This document shows, piece by piece, positions 1 to 8,929 of a DNA stretch of 56,357 nucleotides. The stretch comes from Burkholderiales bacterium (lineage in GTDB: Bacteria > Pseudomonadota > Gammaproteobacteria > Burkholderiales > Usitatibacteraceae), in the NCBI GenBank assembly GCA_019634955.1, contig JAHCAK010000027.1:1-56357 (forward strand), given 5' to 3'. Position numbers and translations under genes: made by a program. The notes under the pieces are model-generated. The model was not told the origin of the DNA. It did not search any database and saw nothing but the letters and a program-made list of their open reading frames with translations. The first letter of the stretch is position 1. Every line of letters starts with the position of its first letter.

Positions 1-2
1 AC

Positions 3-640
3 CTAATGCCTGAAATGACGGGTGCCAGTGAGGACCATCGCCAGGCCGAGCGCGTCGGCGCGGGCGATCACCTCGGCGTCCTTCTTCGAGCCGCCCGGAT
101 GCACGAACGCGGTCACGCCCGCCTCGGCGGCGGCCTCGACGCCGTCGGCGAAGGGGAAGAACGCGTCCGACGCGAGCGCCGCACCGCGCGCGCGCTCGCC
201 CGCCTTGCGCGCGGCGAGGTGCACGGCGTCGACGCGCGACGGCAGCCCGCCGCCGACGCCCACGAGCGCGCGGCCGCGGGCGATCGCGATCGCGTTGCTG
301 CGCACGAAGCGCACGCAGGTCCAGGCGAAGCGCAGGGCCGCCTCCTCCTCGGCCGTCGGCCCGCGGCGCGTGACGACCTCCCAGCGCGCGGGCGCGGCCC
401 GGTCGCGGTCCTGCACGAGGAGCGCCCCCGAGAGGCCGCGCACCTCGAGCGCGTCGTCGTCGGCCGGGGTGGCCTCGACCACGCGCAGGGTCTGCCCCCA
501 GCCCTTGCGCGCGCGCAGGACCTCGAGCGCGGCCTCGTCGTAGCCGGGGGCCACGACCACCTCGACGAACCCCTTCTTCGCCAGCGCCTCGGCGCCGGCG
601 CGGTCGAGGGGGCGTCCGAGGCCGACGACCGAGCAGGGAC
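3..640 (-). pseudogene. purH: PurH C-terminal fragment (AICAR formyltransferase domain)
   Basis: About 210 residues match the end of the bifunctional purine biosynthesis protein PurH (normally about 520 residues), which formylates AICAR and cyclises FAICAR to IMP. Recognisable blocks are [26 protein letters not shown], the SRVDAVHLA segment, [23 protein letters not shown] and the terminal TGTRHFRH before a TAG stop. The N-terminal IMP cyclohydrolase domain and most of the transformylase domain are absent. Upstream the DNA changes, near base 635, into an unrelated aminotransferase in a different frame, so no start codon belongs to it. The residues look unlike a typical betaproteobacterial PurH. 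Either a rearranged remnant or an assembly join; the fragment identity is secure. Confidence 0.75.
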
Positions 641-1444
641 GCAGAGGAACGCGGTCGGGTCGCTCGTGCCGGTCCAGTCGAACTCCAGCCGGAAGCGGCT
701 GCTCGTCCCCAGCGGGCGGGTGGCCCCGTGGCTGACGACGAGCGGCCGCAGCCCCGCCTGGCGGTCGCGCCGGACGTGCAGGAAGGCCGCGCCCTTGGGC
801 GCGCACAGCCACTTGTGGCAGTTGCCGGTCGTGTAGGCCGCGCCCGTGGCGTCGAGGTCCACGTCGACCATCCCGGGCGCGTGCGCCGCGTCGACCAGCG
901 CGTCGACGCCGCGCGCGGCGAGCGCGGCGACGAGGCGCCGCACCGGGAACACGAGCCCCGTCGGGCTCGTCACGTGGTCGAGGAGCGCCAGGCGCGTGCG
1001 CGGCGTCACGGCGGCCAGCACGGGCTCGACGACGTCGTCCTCGGACGCCAGGGGGAAGGGCACGCGCGCGACGACGATCCGCGCCCCGGCGCGCGCGGCG
1101 ACCGCGTCGAGGGCGTTCTTGCACGCGCCGTAGGCGTGGTCGGTCGTGAGCAGCTCGTCGCCGGGCGCGAGGTCGAGCGCGCGCAGGACCGTGCTCACGC
1201 CGGTCGTCGCGTTGGGGACGGCGGCGAGGTCGTCGGGGTCGGCGCCGACGAAGCGCGCCAGGTCCGCCCGCGCCCCGGCGATCAGGTCCTCGAGGTCGCG
1301 CACGAAGAACTGCACCGGCTGCCGCTCGAGCCGGGCGCGCAGGGCGTCCTGGCGGGCGAGCACGTCGCGCGGGCAGGCGCCGAACGAGCCGTGGTTGAGG
1401 AAGTCGATCGTCGGGTCGAGCGTCCAGGCGGCGGCGAGCGTCAT
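632..1444 (-). pseudogene. class V aminotransferase (isopenicillin N epimerase-like), 3' truncated
   Basis: The first 270 residues follow the fold-type I PLP enzyme family related to isopenicillin N epimerase and cysteine desulfurase. They start [11 protein letters not shown], carry [24 protein letters not shown], and the Schiff-base lysine in [12 protein letters not shown] (Lys211). After [16 protein letters not shown] near base 635 the similarity stops and the frame continues as nonsense Arg/Ser-rich sequence to about base 113, while the PurH frame takes over. Family members are about 380-400 residues, so the C-terminal small domain is missing. The ATG at 1444 is chosen because the family starts there; a perfect 13-bp palindrome lies just upstream. 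Probably non-functional as it stands. Confidence 0.7.
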
Positions 1445-1465
1445 GGCGCCACCATACGACGGCCG

Positions 1466-1478
1466 GATCGTCACGATC
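1466..1478. promoter_or_regulatory. 13-bp perfect palindrome upstream of the aminotransferase
   Basis: The sequence GATCGT-C-ACGATC is a perfect 6-1-6 inverted repeat, 22 bases upstream of the aminotransferase ATG. Its place between divergent genes suits an operator. No regulator gene is adjacent, so the role is inferred. Confidence 0.35.
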
Positions 1479-1494
1479 GTGTCCTGCGTGGGCT

Positions 1495-1551
1495 GCGCAC
1501 GCCGCGCGCACCTGCGCACGCCGTGCGCGTGCATCCGCGCACGCCGTGCGC
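1495..1551. repeat. three tandem palindromes GCGCACG-C-CGTGCGC
   Basis: Two perfect 7-1-7 inverted repeats lie at 1514-1528 and 1537-1551. A third copy at 1495-1509 has one mismatch in its right arm. Start-to-start spacing is 19 and 23 bases. The array sits in the divergent spacer between the aminotransferase and the metalloprotease. It could be a multi-site operator or a GC-rich repeat cluster. Confidence 0.45.
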
Positions 1552-1702
1552 GTCTGCGACGCGGCGGCGTGTACGGGCTTCGTCACGTGTCAGCCAGGCG
1601 CAAAACACCTGGCGGATCCTGCCGAGCGACATGGAGTTGAGGCGCTCTCCCCGGATGTGGATCGCCGCTTGCCCAGGTGCGGCGCGGAGCGAGGAGAGAC
1701 GC

Positions 1703-3100
1703 ATGCGCCGAGTCGCCGCCGTGGTGAGCGTCTTCATGGTCGGGCTGGCCTCGCCGGGCTGCGGCGGGGGCTCGTCCGGCGGCGGCGGCGGGGCCACGGC
1801 CGCCGCGTCGACCGCCGCACGCACGAGCCCGTTCGAGGTGCTCGAGCTGACGCCCGATCGTGCCCCGGCCGCCACGACGCCGCGGCTGACGCTGATCTTC
1901 TCGCGCCCGGTCGACGTCGGCACCGTCCGCCCGGGCGCCACGCTCGTGGCGCTCGAGGACGTCGACACGAACCCGGGCGGCTCGTTCGGCCCGCTCGACG
2001 GCGACGTCACCGCCCTCGATGCGTCGGGCACGCGGCTGACCTTCACCCCCCGGCGGGCCTTCCGCGAGGGGCGCGAGGTGCGCCTGGTCCTCACGCGCGG
2101 CGTCCTCGACCAGGACGGCGAGCCGCTCGAGCGCGGCGCCGCGGGCGCGGCCCTGTCCTTCCTCGGCGCGATCCCGGAGGCGGTGTTCGAGGGCCGCTTC
2201 CAGCCGACCGCCGCCCCGGCCGCGCCACCGCCCCCACCGACGGCCGCGCCGGCGTCGCCGCCGGCCGCATCGACCCCCGCGCCCTCGACGCCCGCGCCGT
2301 CGACGCCCGCACCGTCGACGCCCACGCCGACGCCCGCGCCGTCGACGTCGCCCACGCCGCCCGGCATCCGGCCCACGGCCTTCCAGCCGGAGGCGGGGAC
2401 CGACGTGTGGCACATCGACTTCGACCTGCGCGCGACGACGTTCCTCGACGACATGGCCCGCCACGGCCTGCGCTCGGGCGACGCGACCACCGACCGCCTG
2501 GCGCGCGACCTGATCGCCGGGCAGGCGATCTCCTGGTGCGCGCAGAAGTACCTGCGCACCGCCGACGGGCGCGCCGTGGCCGGCCGGAGCTGGCGCATCT
2601 CGTTCACGGCCACGAACCCCGGCGGGACACCCGGGCGCACCCACTCGCGCCAGGCGGTCGGCGGGCGCCACGCCACCAACGCCAGCACGCTGGGCGTGTC
2701 GCTCTACGACGCGGGCAACCGCGGCCGCGAGGACAACTCGACGGCGGGCCGCCTGGGCGTGTTCGCGCGGCAGATCTTCGGCCAGCGCTCCGTGCTCGAC
2801 CCGGCGCTGACGTCACGCGACCGCCGCTACCTCGACGGCAGCTACGCCCTGGGCGACGGCACGGCGCAGGAGGACGCGCGCCTGCAGCGCATCCTCAGCG
2901 TCGCGTCGGACTGGGGGCACGCGCTGGGCGCCGTGATCGCGCACGAGGTCGGCCACTCGGTCGGCCTGGCCCACGACGACAGCGACTCCATCGGGGTCAT
3001 GCGCACCGCCACGGGGGCGCAGCTCCTCTCGAACCGCAACAGCCGGATGAGCGCGACCAGCGCCGCGGTCCTCGACCGCAACCTGGGCCGCTCGCGATGA
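1703..3100 (+). CDS. putative secreted zinc metalloprotease with Ig-like N-terminal domain
   Basis: Predicted 465 residues. A basic, hydrophobic N-terminus ends in SPGC followed by Gly/Ser-rich sequence, suggesting a lipoprotein signal, although the lipobox is weak. Residues about 35-165 (ELTPDRAPAATTPRLTLIFSRPVD) resemble the bacterial Ig-like SbsA/Big_5 domain. A Pro/Thr/Ser linker follows around residues 170-215. The C-terminal half carries HEVGHSVGLAHD near residue 413, the HExxHxxGxxH zinc site of metzincins, with SIGVM shortly after as a plausible Met-turn. The start at 1703 has a GAGGAG Shine-Dalgarno. Its stop overlaps the next start (ATGA), so the pair is probably coupled. Substrate unknown. 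Confidence 0.75.
   Translation: MRRVAAVVSVFMVGLASPGCGGGSSGGGGGATAAASTAARTSPFEVLELTPDRAPAATTPRLTLIFSRPVDVGTVRPGATLVALEDVDTNPGGSFGPLDGDVTALDASGTRLTFTPRRAFREGREVRLVLTRGVLDQDGEPLERGAAGAALSFLGAIPEAVFEGRFQPTAAPAAPPPPPTAAPASPPAASTPAPSTPAPSTPAPSTPTPTPAPSTSPTPPGIRPTAFQPEAGTDVWHIDFDLRATTFLDDMARHGLRSGDATTDRLARDLIAGQAISWCAQKYLRTADGRAVAGRSWRISFTATNPGGTPGRTHSRQAVGGRHATNASTLGVSLYDAGNRGREDNSTAGRLGVFARQIFGQRSVLDPALTSRDRRYLDGSYALGDGTAQEDARLQRILSVASDWGHALGAVIAHEVGHSVGLAHDDSDSIGVMRTATGAQLLSNRNSRMSATSAAVLDRNLGRSR
2270..2329 (+). repeat. 15-base tandem repeat coding STPAP units
   Basis: Four imperfect copies of TCGACGCCCGCGCCG encode the Ser-Thr-Pro-Ala-Pro linker between the Ig-like domain and the protease domain of the gene at 1703-3100. 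Such in-frame arrays vary in copy number by slippage. Confidence 0.7.
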
Positions 3101-3336
3101 GCCCGAGGACGAAGATCATGCGCCACCACGCCGTCAGCCTGGCCCTCGTCACCGCCCTCGTCGCGGCGGCGCCGGCCGCGGCCTCGCTCGTCGACCGCGA
3201 GGCGGTGACCCTCGGCCGCCTCGTCGACGACCTCGACCTGGCGCTGGTCGTCCGCGTCGACGCCGCGCGCGGCGACGCGCTCGACCTCGCCTTCGCCGAG
3301 GGCGGCGCGAGGGTCACGGTGGACGAGCCGCGCTGA
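3097..3336 (+). CDS. small secreted protein, unknown
   Basis: 79 residues that I do not recognise. The ATG overlaps the stop of the preceding metalloprotease (ATGA), which supports translation by coupling. A second in-frame ATG at 3118 ([21 protein letters not shown]) would place a clean Sec signal peptide at the very N-terminus, with cleavage after an Ala-rich stretch. The mature part is about 45 residues, acidic and without cysteine. It may be a partner or propeptide-like helper of the protease; this rests only on position. Confidence 0.45.
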   Translation: MSPRTKIMRHHAVSLALVTALVAAAPAAASLVDREAVTLGRLVDDLDLALVVRVDAARGDALDLAFAEGGARVTVDEPR

Positions 3337-3359
3337 TTCCTCGCCGCCCGCGCCGGGCG

Positions 3360-3365
3360 TATAGT
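3360..3365 (+). promoter_or_regulatory. possible -10 box of the dodecin gene
   Basis: TATAGT lies 36 bases before the dodecin ATG and just after the preceding stop. No convincing -35 box is visible 17 bases upstream (TTCCTC). Confidence 0.3.
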
Positions 3366-3401
3366 GGCCCTGCCAGGACACAACCACCGGAGGATGAAAG
3401 C

Positions 3402-3644
3402 ATGGCCAAGAAAGCGAAGAAGCCCCGCGCCGCGTCGCCGGCCGTCTACAAGCTCATCGAGATCGTGGGCACGAGCCACGAGTCGTTCGCCGACGCCGCC
3501 GCGAACGGGATCAAGACCGCCTCCAAGAGCCTGCGCGACCTGCGCGTGGCGGAAGTCACCAAGTTCGACGTGAAGATCGAGAGCGGCAAGCTCGTCTACC
3601 GCGCGAAGCTCAAGGTGAGCTTCAAGTACCACGGCGAGGATTAG
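3402..3644 (+). CDS. dodecin family flavin-binding protein
   Basis: 80 residues, the usual dodecin length plus a short Lys/Arg-rich N-terminus. [15 protein letters not shown], the [21 protein letters not shown] helix-strand segment and the final LKVSFKYHG strand match the family, whose small subunits form hollow dodecamers that store flavins (FMN, riboflavin or breakdown products). The Trp that stacks on the isoalloxazine in halophilic dodecins is not obvious here. A GGAGG sits ahead of the ATG. Its TAG stop overlaps the TAA stop of convergent miaA in the tetranucleotide TTAG. Confidence 0.85.
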   Translation: MAKKAKKPRAASPAVYKLIEIVGTSHESFADAAANGIKTASKSLRDLRVAEVTKFDVKIESGKLVYRAKLKVSFKYHGED

Positions 3645-4603
3645 GCCGCCGAGCCACCCGTCCAGGGGACCCGCGTCTCCAGGAACCGCCCCACGCGCCC
3701 CGCGACCTCCTCCGCGAGGCGGGGGCGAAGGCAGTCCACGCGCTCGGCCTCGCGCATGGCGCGCAGCCAGGTGAGCTGGCGCTTGGCGAGCTGGCGCGTG
3801 GCCGCGATGCCGCGCGCCTCGAGCGTCGCGGCCGGCGCGGCGCCTTCGAGCGTCTCCCACACCTGCCGGTAGCCCACGGCGCGCATCGACGGCATGCCCG
3901 CGTCCAGCGCGTGCCGCGCGCGCAGCGCCCGCACCTCCTCCACGAGGCCGGCCGCGAGCATCGCCCGGAAGCGCTCCTCGATGCGCCGGTGCAGCGCCGC
4001 GCGGTCGGCGGGCTCGAGCGCGATCGTGAGCGCGGCGAAGGGCGCCGGGGCGCGCCCCTCTCCCGCGATGATCGCGGTGAGCGTGCGTCCCGAAAGGCGG
4101 AAGACCTCCAGCGCGCGCTGGATGCGCTGCGCGTCGTTGGGGTCGAGCCGCGCCGCGCTCTGCGGGTCGACGCGCGCGAGCTCGGCGTGCAGCGCCGGCC
4201 AGCCGCGCGCGCGCGCCGCGCGGTCGATCTCCGCGCGCACCGACGGGTCGGCCGCGGGCAGTTGGGCCAGCCCGCGCATCAGCGCCCGCTCGTAGAGCAT
4301 CGTGCCGCCCGTGAAGAGGGGCACGCGGCCGCGCGCGGCGATGCCCGCGGCGACGCGCAGCGCATCCTCGCGGAAGCGCCCGGCCGAGTAGGCCTCGGTG
4401 GGCTCGACGACGTCGATGAGGTGGTGCGGCACGGCCGCGCGCGTGGCTGCGTCGGGCTTGGCGGTGCCGATGTCCATGCCGCGGTAGACCAGCGCGGAAT
4501 CGACGCTCACGATCTCGAGCGGGAAGCGCGCGGCGAGCACGAGCGACACCGCGGTCTTGCCGCTCGCGGTGGGCCCCAGCAGGAAGACGGCCGGCGGCGG
4601 CAC
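3641..4603 (-). CDS. miaA: tRNA dimethylallyltransferase MiaA
   Basis: 320 residues, normal for MiaA. The enzyme transfers a dimethylallyl group to N6 of A37 in tRNAs reading codons that start with U. The P-loop GPTASGKT (residues about 10-17), the [16 protein letters not shown] segment and the [18 protein letters not shown] motif are intact, as are [24 protein letters not shown] and the [11 protein letters not shown] region. The start is GTG at 4603, placed by the P-loop distance. It lies 11 bases after the mutL stop, so mutL and miaA are likely one transcript, as in many betaproteobacteria. Confidence 0.95.
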   Translation of the reverse strand: MPPPAVFLLGPTASGKTAVSLVLAARFPLEIVSVDSALVYRGMDIGTAKPDAATRAAVPHHLIDVVEPTEAYSAGRFREDALRVAAGIAARGRVPLFTGGTMLYERALMRGLAQLPAADPSVRAEIDRAARARGWPALHAELARVDPQSAARLDPNDAQRIQRALEVFRLSGRTLTAIIAGEGRAPAPFAALTIALEPADRAALHRRIEERFRAMLAAGLVEEVRALRARHALDAGMPSMRAVGYRQVWETLEGAAPAATLEARGIAATRQLAKRQLTWLRAMREAERVDCLRPRLAEEVAGRVGRFLETRVPWTGGSAA

Positions 4604-4614
4604 GGCGCCCGGCC

Positions 4615-6360
4615 CTAGCGCCCGCGAAGGAAGAGCCGGTCGAGGTCCGCCATCGAGAACTGGACCCAGGTCGGCCGGCCGTGGTTGCAGCTGCCGGCGC
4701 GCTCCGTCTCTTCCATCTCGCGAAGCAGCGCGTTCATCTCCGGCACCGTGAGGCTGCGGTTGGCGCGCACGGCCGCGTGGCAGGCCATCGTCGACAGGAG
4801 CTCGTTCCGGCGCTCGACCAGCACGCGGCTCGCGCCGAACTCGCGCATCTCCGCGAGCACGGAGCGCAGCATCGCGGGCACGTCGAGGTCGGCGAGCAGC
4901 GCCGGCACCGCGCGCACGACGAGCCCGCGCGGGCCGGCCGCGCCCACCTCGAAGCCCAGGCTCGCGAGCGCCTGCGCGGAACGCCCGGCCTCCTCCACCT
5001 CCTCGGCGGTCGCGGGCATGGCGATGGGCACGAGCAGCGGCTGCGCCGGCAGCCGCGAGGCGTCGAGCGCGCCCTTGAGCTTCTCGTAGACGATGCGCTC
5101 GTGGGCCGCGTGCATGTCCACGAGCACGAGCCCGGCGGCGTTCTGCGCGAGGACGTACACGCCGTGCAGCTGCGCGAGCGCGTAGCCGAGCAGCGGCGGC
5201 GCGCCGGGCTCCGTGCCCGCCGGCAGGGCGGCCGGGCGCCGCTCGTCCGCCGTGGCCGCGGCGAAGAACGCCTCGTAGCGCGAGGCGGGCTGCGCCACCT
5301 CGAGGGACGCCTGCGCGAAGGCGAACGCCGGCGCAGGGGGCGCGAGGGACGGCGCAGGTCGCGCCGCGCCCGCGAGCGGCGCGGAGAGCGCGCGGGAGAC
5401 GGCGTGGAACACGAACTGGTGCATCGCGCCCGCGTCGCGGAAGCGCACCTCGGTCTTGGCCGGGTGCACGTTCACGTCGACCAGCCGCGGGTCCGTCTCG
5501 AGGAAGAGCACGTAGGCGGGGTGCCGGTCGTGGTGAAGGACGTCGGCGTAGGCCTCGCGGATGGCGTGCGAGACCACCTTGTCGCGCACGAAACGCCCGT
5601 TCACGAAGAGGTACTGGGCGTCGCGCGAGGCGCGCGTGAACCCGGGCGCGGCCACGAACCCGGCGAGGCGGACGGCCGCGCCGCTCGCCTCGACCTCGAC
5701 GGCGGCATCGGCGAACTCCGCGCCCACGACCGCTCCCACGCGCTCGCGCGCCGGGGCCGGGGCGTGGTGCGCCACGCGCCGGCCGTTGTGCGCGAGCGAG
5801 AAGGCAACGGCCGGGCGCGAGAGCGCCGCGCGCGCGAACGCCTCCTCGCAGCGCGCGAACTCGGTCGCCTCGCTCTTCAGGAACTTGCGCCGCGCGGGCG
5901 TGTTGAAGTAGAGCTCCTCCACCTCGACGGTGGTGCCGGCGGCGAGCGCGGCGGGCTCCACGGGCGAGAGCGCGCCCCCGTCGCAGGCGATGCGCCAGGC
6001 GTGCCGCTCGCCCGCGCGGCGGCTGGTGATGGCGAGCCGCGACACCGCGCCGATGGAGGCGAGCGCCTCGCCGCGGAAGCCGAGGGTCGCGGCGCGCTCG
6101 AGGTCCTCGAGGGTCGCGATCTTGCTCGTGGCGAAGCGGGCGAGCGCGAGCGGCAGGTCGCCCGCCTCGATGCCGGCGCCGTCGTCGGCCACGCGGATGC
6201 GGCGCATGCCGCCCTCGGCGAGGTCCACGGAGACGGACTGCGCGCCCGCGTCGAGGCTGTTCTCGACAAGCTCCTTCAGCGCGGAGGCCGGGCGCTCCAC
6301 CACCTCGCCGGCGGCGATCTGGTTGACGAGCAGCTCGGGAAGCGCGCGGATGTGACCCAT
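4615..6360 (-). CDS. mutL: DNA mismatch repair protein MutL
   Basis: 581 residues. The GHKL ATPase domain is clear: [21 protein letters not shown], then [17 protein letters not shown], the TSKI lid, [10 protein letters not shown] and the [10 protein letters not shown] motif. [12 protein letters not shown] marks the end of the N-terminal half. The C-terminal dimerisation domain shows [18 protein letters not shown] and [13 protein letters not shown]. The DQHAxxE endonuclease motif reads DMHAAHE here, and the GRPT segment reads [10 protein letters not shown]. MutL couples MutS to strand excision. The start at 6360 is chosen because family homology begins at MGHIRALP; a longer upstream reading has no support. 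Divergent from the GGDEF-EAL gene. Confidence 0.95.
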   Translation of the reverse strand: MGHIRALPELLVNQIAAGEVVERPASALKELVENSLDAGAQSVSVDLAEGGMRRIRVADDGAGIEAGDLPLALARFATSKIATLEDLERAATLGFRGEALASIGAVSRLAITSRRAGERHAWRIACDGGALSPVEPAALAAGTTVEVEELYFNTPARRKFLKSEATEFARCEEAFARAALSRPAVAFSLAHNGRRVAHHAPAPARERVGAVVGAEFADAAVEVEASGAAVRLAGFVAAPGFTRASRDAQYLFVNGRFVRDKVVSHAIREAYADVLHHDRHPAYVLFLETDPRLVDVNVHPAKTEVRFRDAGAMHQFVFHAVSRALSAPLAGAARPAPSLAPPAPAFAFAQASLEVAQPASRYEAFFAAATADERRPAALPAGTEPGAPPLLGYALAQLHGVYVLAQNAAGLVLVDMHAAHERIVYEKLKGALDASRLPAQPLLVPIAMPATAEEVEEAGRSAQALASLGFEVGAAGPRGLVVRAVPALLADLDVPAMLRSVLAEMREFGASRVLVERRNELLSTMACHAAVRANRSLTVPEMNALLREMEETERAGSCNHGRPTWVQFSMADLDRLFLRGR

Positions 6361-6421
6361 CGTGGAACCGCGTCCGGAAGCGGCGCGCGGCAGGGGAAAG
6401 TCGGACCCGGGAGGAACGCCG

Positions 6422-8920
6422 ATGTTACACTCAAAGCACGAGCATGCGCGTGCCGCAGCCCCTCCGGCCCAGGCATGCCGGAGCGGCATGAGCCCACACG
6501 ACCCGCCTGCGAACGCACCCGACCCGGCCAGGCCGCCCGCGGGGCCGTCCCCCGCGATCCGCGAGGAGCAGGTGCGCCTGCTTTTCCGCTTCTCGCTGGT
6601 CGGCTATCTCGCCACGCTCCTCGTCGTCTTCATCCTCGGCGCGGTGCTGTGGGAGGAGCTCTCCCGGCCGCCGCTCTTCGCGTGGTTCGCCGCCATCTCG
6701 CTCGTGACCGTCGGCCGCTACGCGCTCTACAAGCTCTTCATCAACCGCAACCCGCCGGCCGCGGAGATACCGCGCTGGGAGCGCCGCTTCCTCGCGGGTT
6801 CGCTCCTCACGGCGCTCTGCTGGGCGGCGATGGCCGTGCTCCTGCTTCCCGACGCCGCCCACCTCGCGCAGCGCCTCACGGTGGTGATGCTGGTGTCGCT
6901 CCTCATCACCGGCGCCGTGGGCTACTACGCGCCGCACCCGTTCGCGTTCAAGATCACCGCCTTCGCCGGCCTCGTCCCCTTCGCCCTGGTCCTGGGCTTC
7001 ACCGGCGAGCGGCTGCAGATGTTCCTCTCCGGCGCGATCCTGCTCCTCACGGGCGTGCTGCCCTTCGTTCACGAGAAGCTGAACCGCGCCCTCGTCGATT
7101 CGCTCGCGGTGCGCGAGGACCGCGCTTCCCTCGCGAGCGAGCTGGAGAGCGAGCGCGCGCGCCTGCAGCAGGCCAACGACGCGCTCGCCGAGGAGATGGT
7201 GGGCCGGCTGCGCGCGCAGCAGGCGGAGCTCATCGCCGCGCAGAAGCTGCGCATGCACGTCGAGCGCACGCCGCTCGCGGTGATCGAGTGGGACCGCGAG
7301 CACCGCGTCACGGCCTGGAACCCCTCGGCCGAGGCGATCTTCGGCTTCCCCGCCGCCGAGGCGATCGGCAGGCGCGCCCACGAGTTCCTCGTCGCGCCCG
7401 CCGGCGCCGAGGCGCTCGCCGCGATGTGGATGGAGCTCGCCGGGACGCGCGACGGCACGAAGGTGAGCCTGGTGAACGTGACCCGCACCGGGCGCACCAT
7501 CCAGTGCGAGTGGTACAACACGCCGCTCGTGGACCCGGGCGGCCGCGTGGTGGGGTTCGCCTCGCTGGTCCAGGACGTGACCGAGCGCCTCAACACCGAG
7601 CGCACGATCCACTACATGGCGCACCACGACGCGCTCACGGGGCTGCCCAACCGGCGCCTCATGCAGGACCGCCTCAACCAGGCGATCATGCAGGCGAGGC
7701 GCCGCCAGCGGCACGTGGCGGTCCTCTTCCTCGACCTCGACCGCTTCAAGCTCCTGAACGACACGCTGGGGCACGACACGGGCGACTACATCCTGAAGGA
7801 CGTGGCCCGGCGCCTGGGCACCTGCGTGCGCGAGGTGGACACCGTCTCGCGCGAGGGCGGCGACGAGTTCGTAATCGTCCTGCCGGACCTCGAGCGGCCC
7901 GAGAACGCGCGCATCGTCGCCGACAAGATCCTGCGCGAGTTCTCGAAGCCCGTGGAGATCGGCGGCCAGGAGATCCACATCACGACCTCGATCGGGATCA
8001 GCCACTACCCGAGCGACGCGACCGACGTGAACCACCTGCTCAAGCACGCCGACAGCGCGATGTACCAGGCCAAGGACTCGGGCCGCAACACCGTGCGCTT
8101 CTACACGAGCGACCTGAACTACCTGCTCTCGCGCCGCCTCGAGGTGGAGGGGCGCCTGCGCAAGGGCATCGAGAACGAGGAATTCTTCCTGCGCTACCAG
8201 CCGCAGGTCGACGTGGCCACGGGGCGCATCACCGGGATGGAGGCGCTCCTGCGCTGGAACGACCCGGTGAAGGGCGAGGTCTTCCCGCGCGACTTCATCG
8301 CCGTGGCCGAGGAGATGGGCCTCATCGTCGAGCTGGGCGAGTGGGCCTTCCGCACCGCCTGCCGGCAGGCGAGGGCATGGGAGGCCGAGGGCCTGCGCGA
8401 GGTGACGGTGGCGGTGAACCTCTCCCCGCGCCAGTTCATGTCGAGGAAGCTCGTGCCGTCGCTGCTCGCGATCGTGCGCGAGGCCGGCGCCGACCCGCGG
8501 CGCATCGAGGTGGAGATCACCGAGACCATGCTCATGAGGAGCCTGGAGCAGTCGATCGAGATCCTCGGCCAGCTGCGCTCCGTGGGCATGGGGGTGTCCG
8601 TGGACGACTTCGGCGTGGGCTATTCGTCGCTCGGGCAGCTGCGGCGCCTGCCCGCCACGGCGCTGAAGATCGACCGCTCCTTCATCGCCAACGCGCCGGG
8701 CGACCCGTCCAGCGCCTCGATCACCGAGGCCATCATCGCCATGTCGCGGAGCCTCGGCCTGCGCGTCGTCGCCGAGGGGGTGGAGACGCGCGCGCAGCTC
8801 GACTTCCTGCGCGGGCTGCGCTGCGACGCCTTCCAGGGCTACCTCTTCTCCAAGCCCCTCACGGCGCTGGAAGCCTCCGCGATGCTGCGCGCGCAGGCCG
8901 GCGGCCGCAGCGCCGCCTGA
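6422..8920 (+). CDS. membrane-bound PAS-GGDEF-EAL protein (c-di-GMP turnover)
   Basis: 832 residues. Five to six hydrophobic segments lie between residues about 50 and 215, then a short coiled coil, a PAS domain (about 275-390), a GGDEF domain with intact GGDEF near residue 479 and an RxxD inhibitory site (REVD) five residues before it. The EAL domain has EALLRW near residue 606, [25 protein letters not shown] and LKIDRSF. Both diguanylate cyclase and phosphodiesterase residues are therefore present. The ATG at 6422 has a strong GGAGG at proper spacing; ATG 6488 is an alternative with a GGAG. Stand-alone and divergent from mutL. Confidence 0.9.
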   Translation: MLHSKHEHARAAAPPAQACRSGMSPHDPPANAPDPARPPAGPSPAIREEQVRLLFRFSLVGYLATLLVVFILGAVLWEELSRPPLFAWFAAISLVTVGRYALYKLFINRNPPAAEIPRWERRFLAGSLLTALCWAAMAVLLLPDAAHLAQRLTVVMLVSLLITGAVGYYAPHPFAFKITAFAGLVPFALVLGFTGERLQMFLSGAILLLTGVLPFVHEKLNRALVDSLAVREDRASLASELESERARLQQANDALAEEMVGRLRAQQAELIAAQKLRMHVERTPLAVIEWDREHRVTAWNPSAEAIFGFPAAEAIGRRAHEFLVAPAGAEALAAMWMELAGTRDGTKVSLVNVTRTGRTIQCEWYNTPLVDPGGRVVGFASLVQDVTERLNTERTIHYMAHHDALTGLPNRRLMQDRLNQAIMQARRRQRHVAVLFLDLDRFKLLNDTLGHDTGDYILKDVARRLGTCVREVDTVSREGGDEFVIVLPDLERPENARIVADKILREFSKPVEIGGQEIHITTSIGISHYPSDATDVNHLLKHADSAMYQAKDSGRNTVRFYTSDLNYLLSRRLEVEGRLRKGIENEEFFLRYQPQVDVATGRITGMEALLRWNDPVKGEVFPRDFIAVAEEMGLIVELGEWAFRTACRQARAWEAEGLREVTVAVNLSPRQFMSRKLVPSLLAIVREAGADPRRIEVEITETMLMRSLEQSIEILGQLRSVGMGVSVDDFGVGYSSLGQLRRLPATALKIDRSFIANAPGDPSSASITEAIIAMSRSLGLRVVAEGVETRAQLDFLRGLRCDAFQGYLFSKPLTALEASAMLRAQAGGRSAA

Positions 8921-8929
8921 GCGCGCCCC

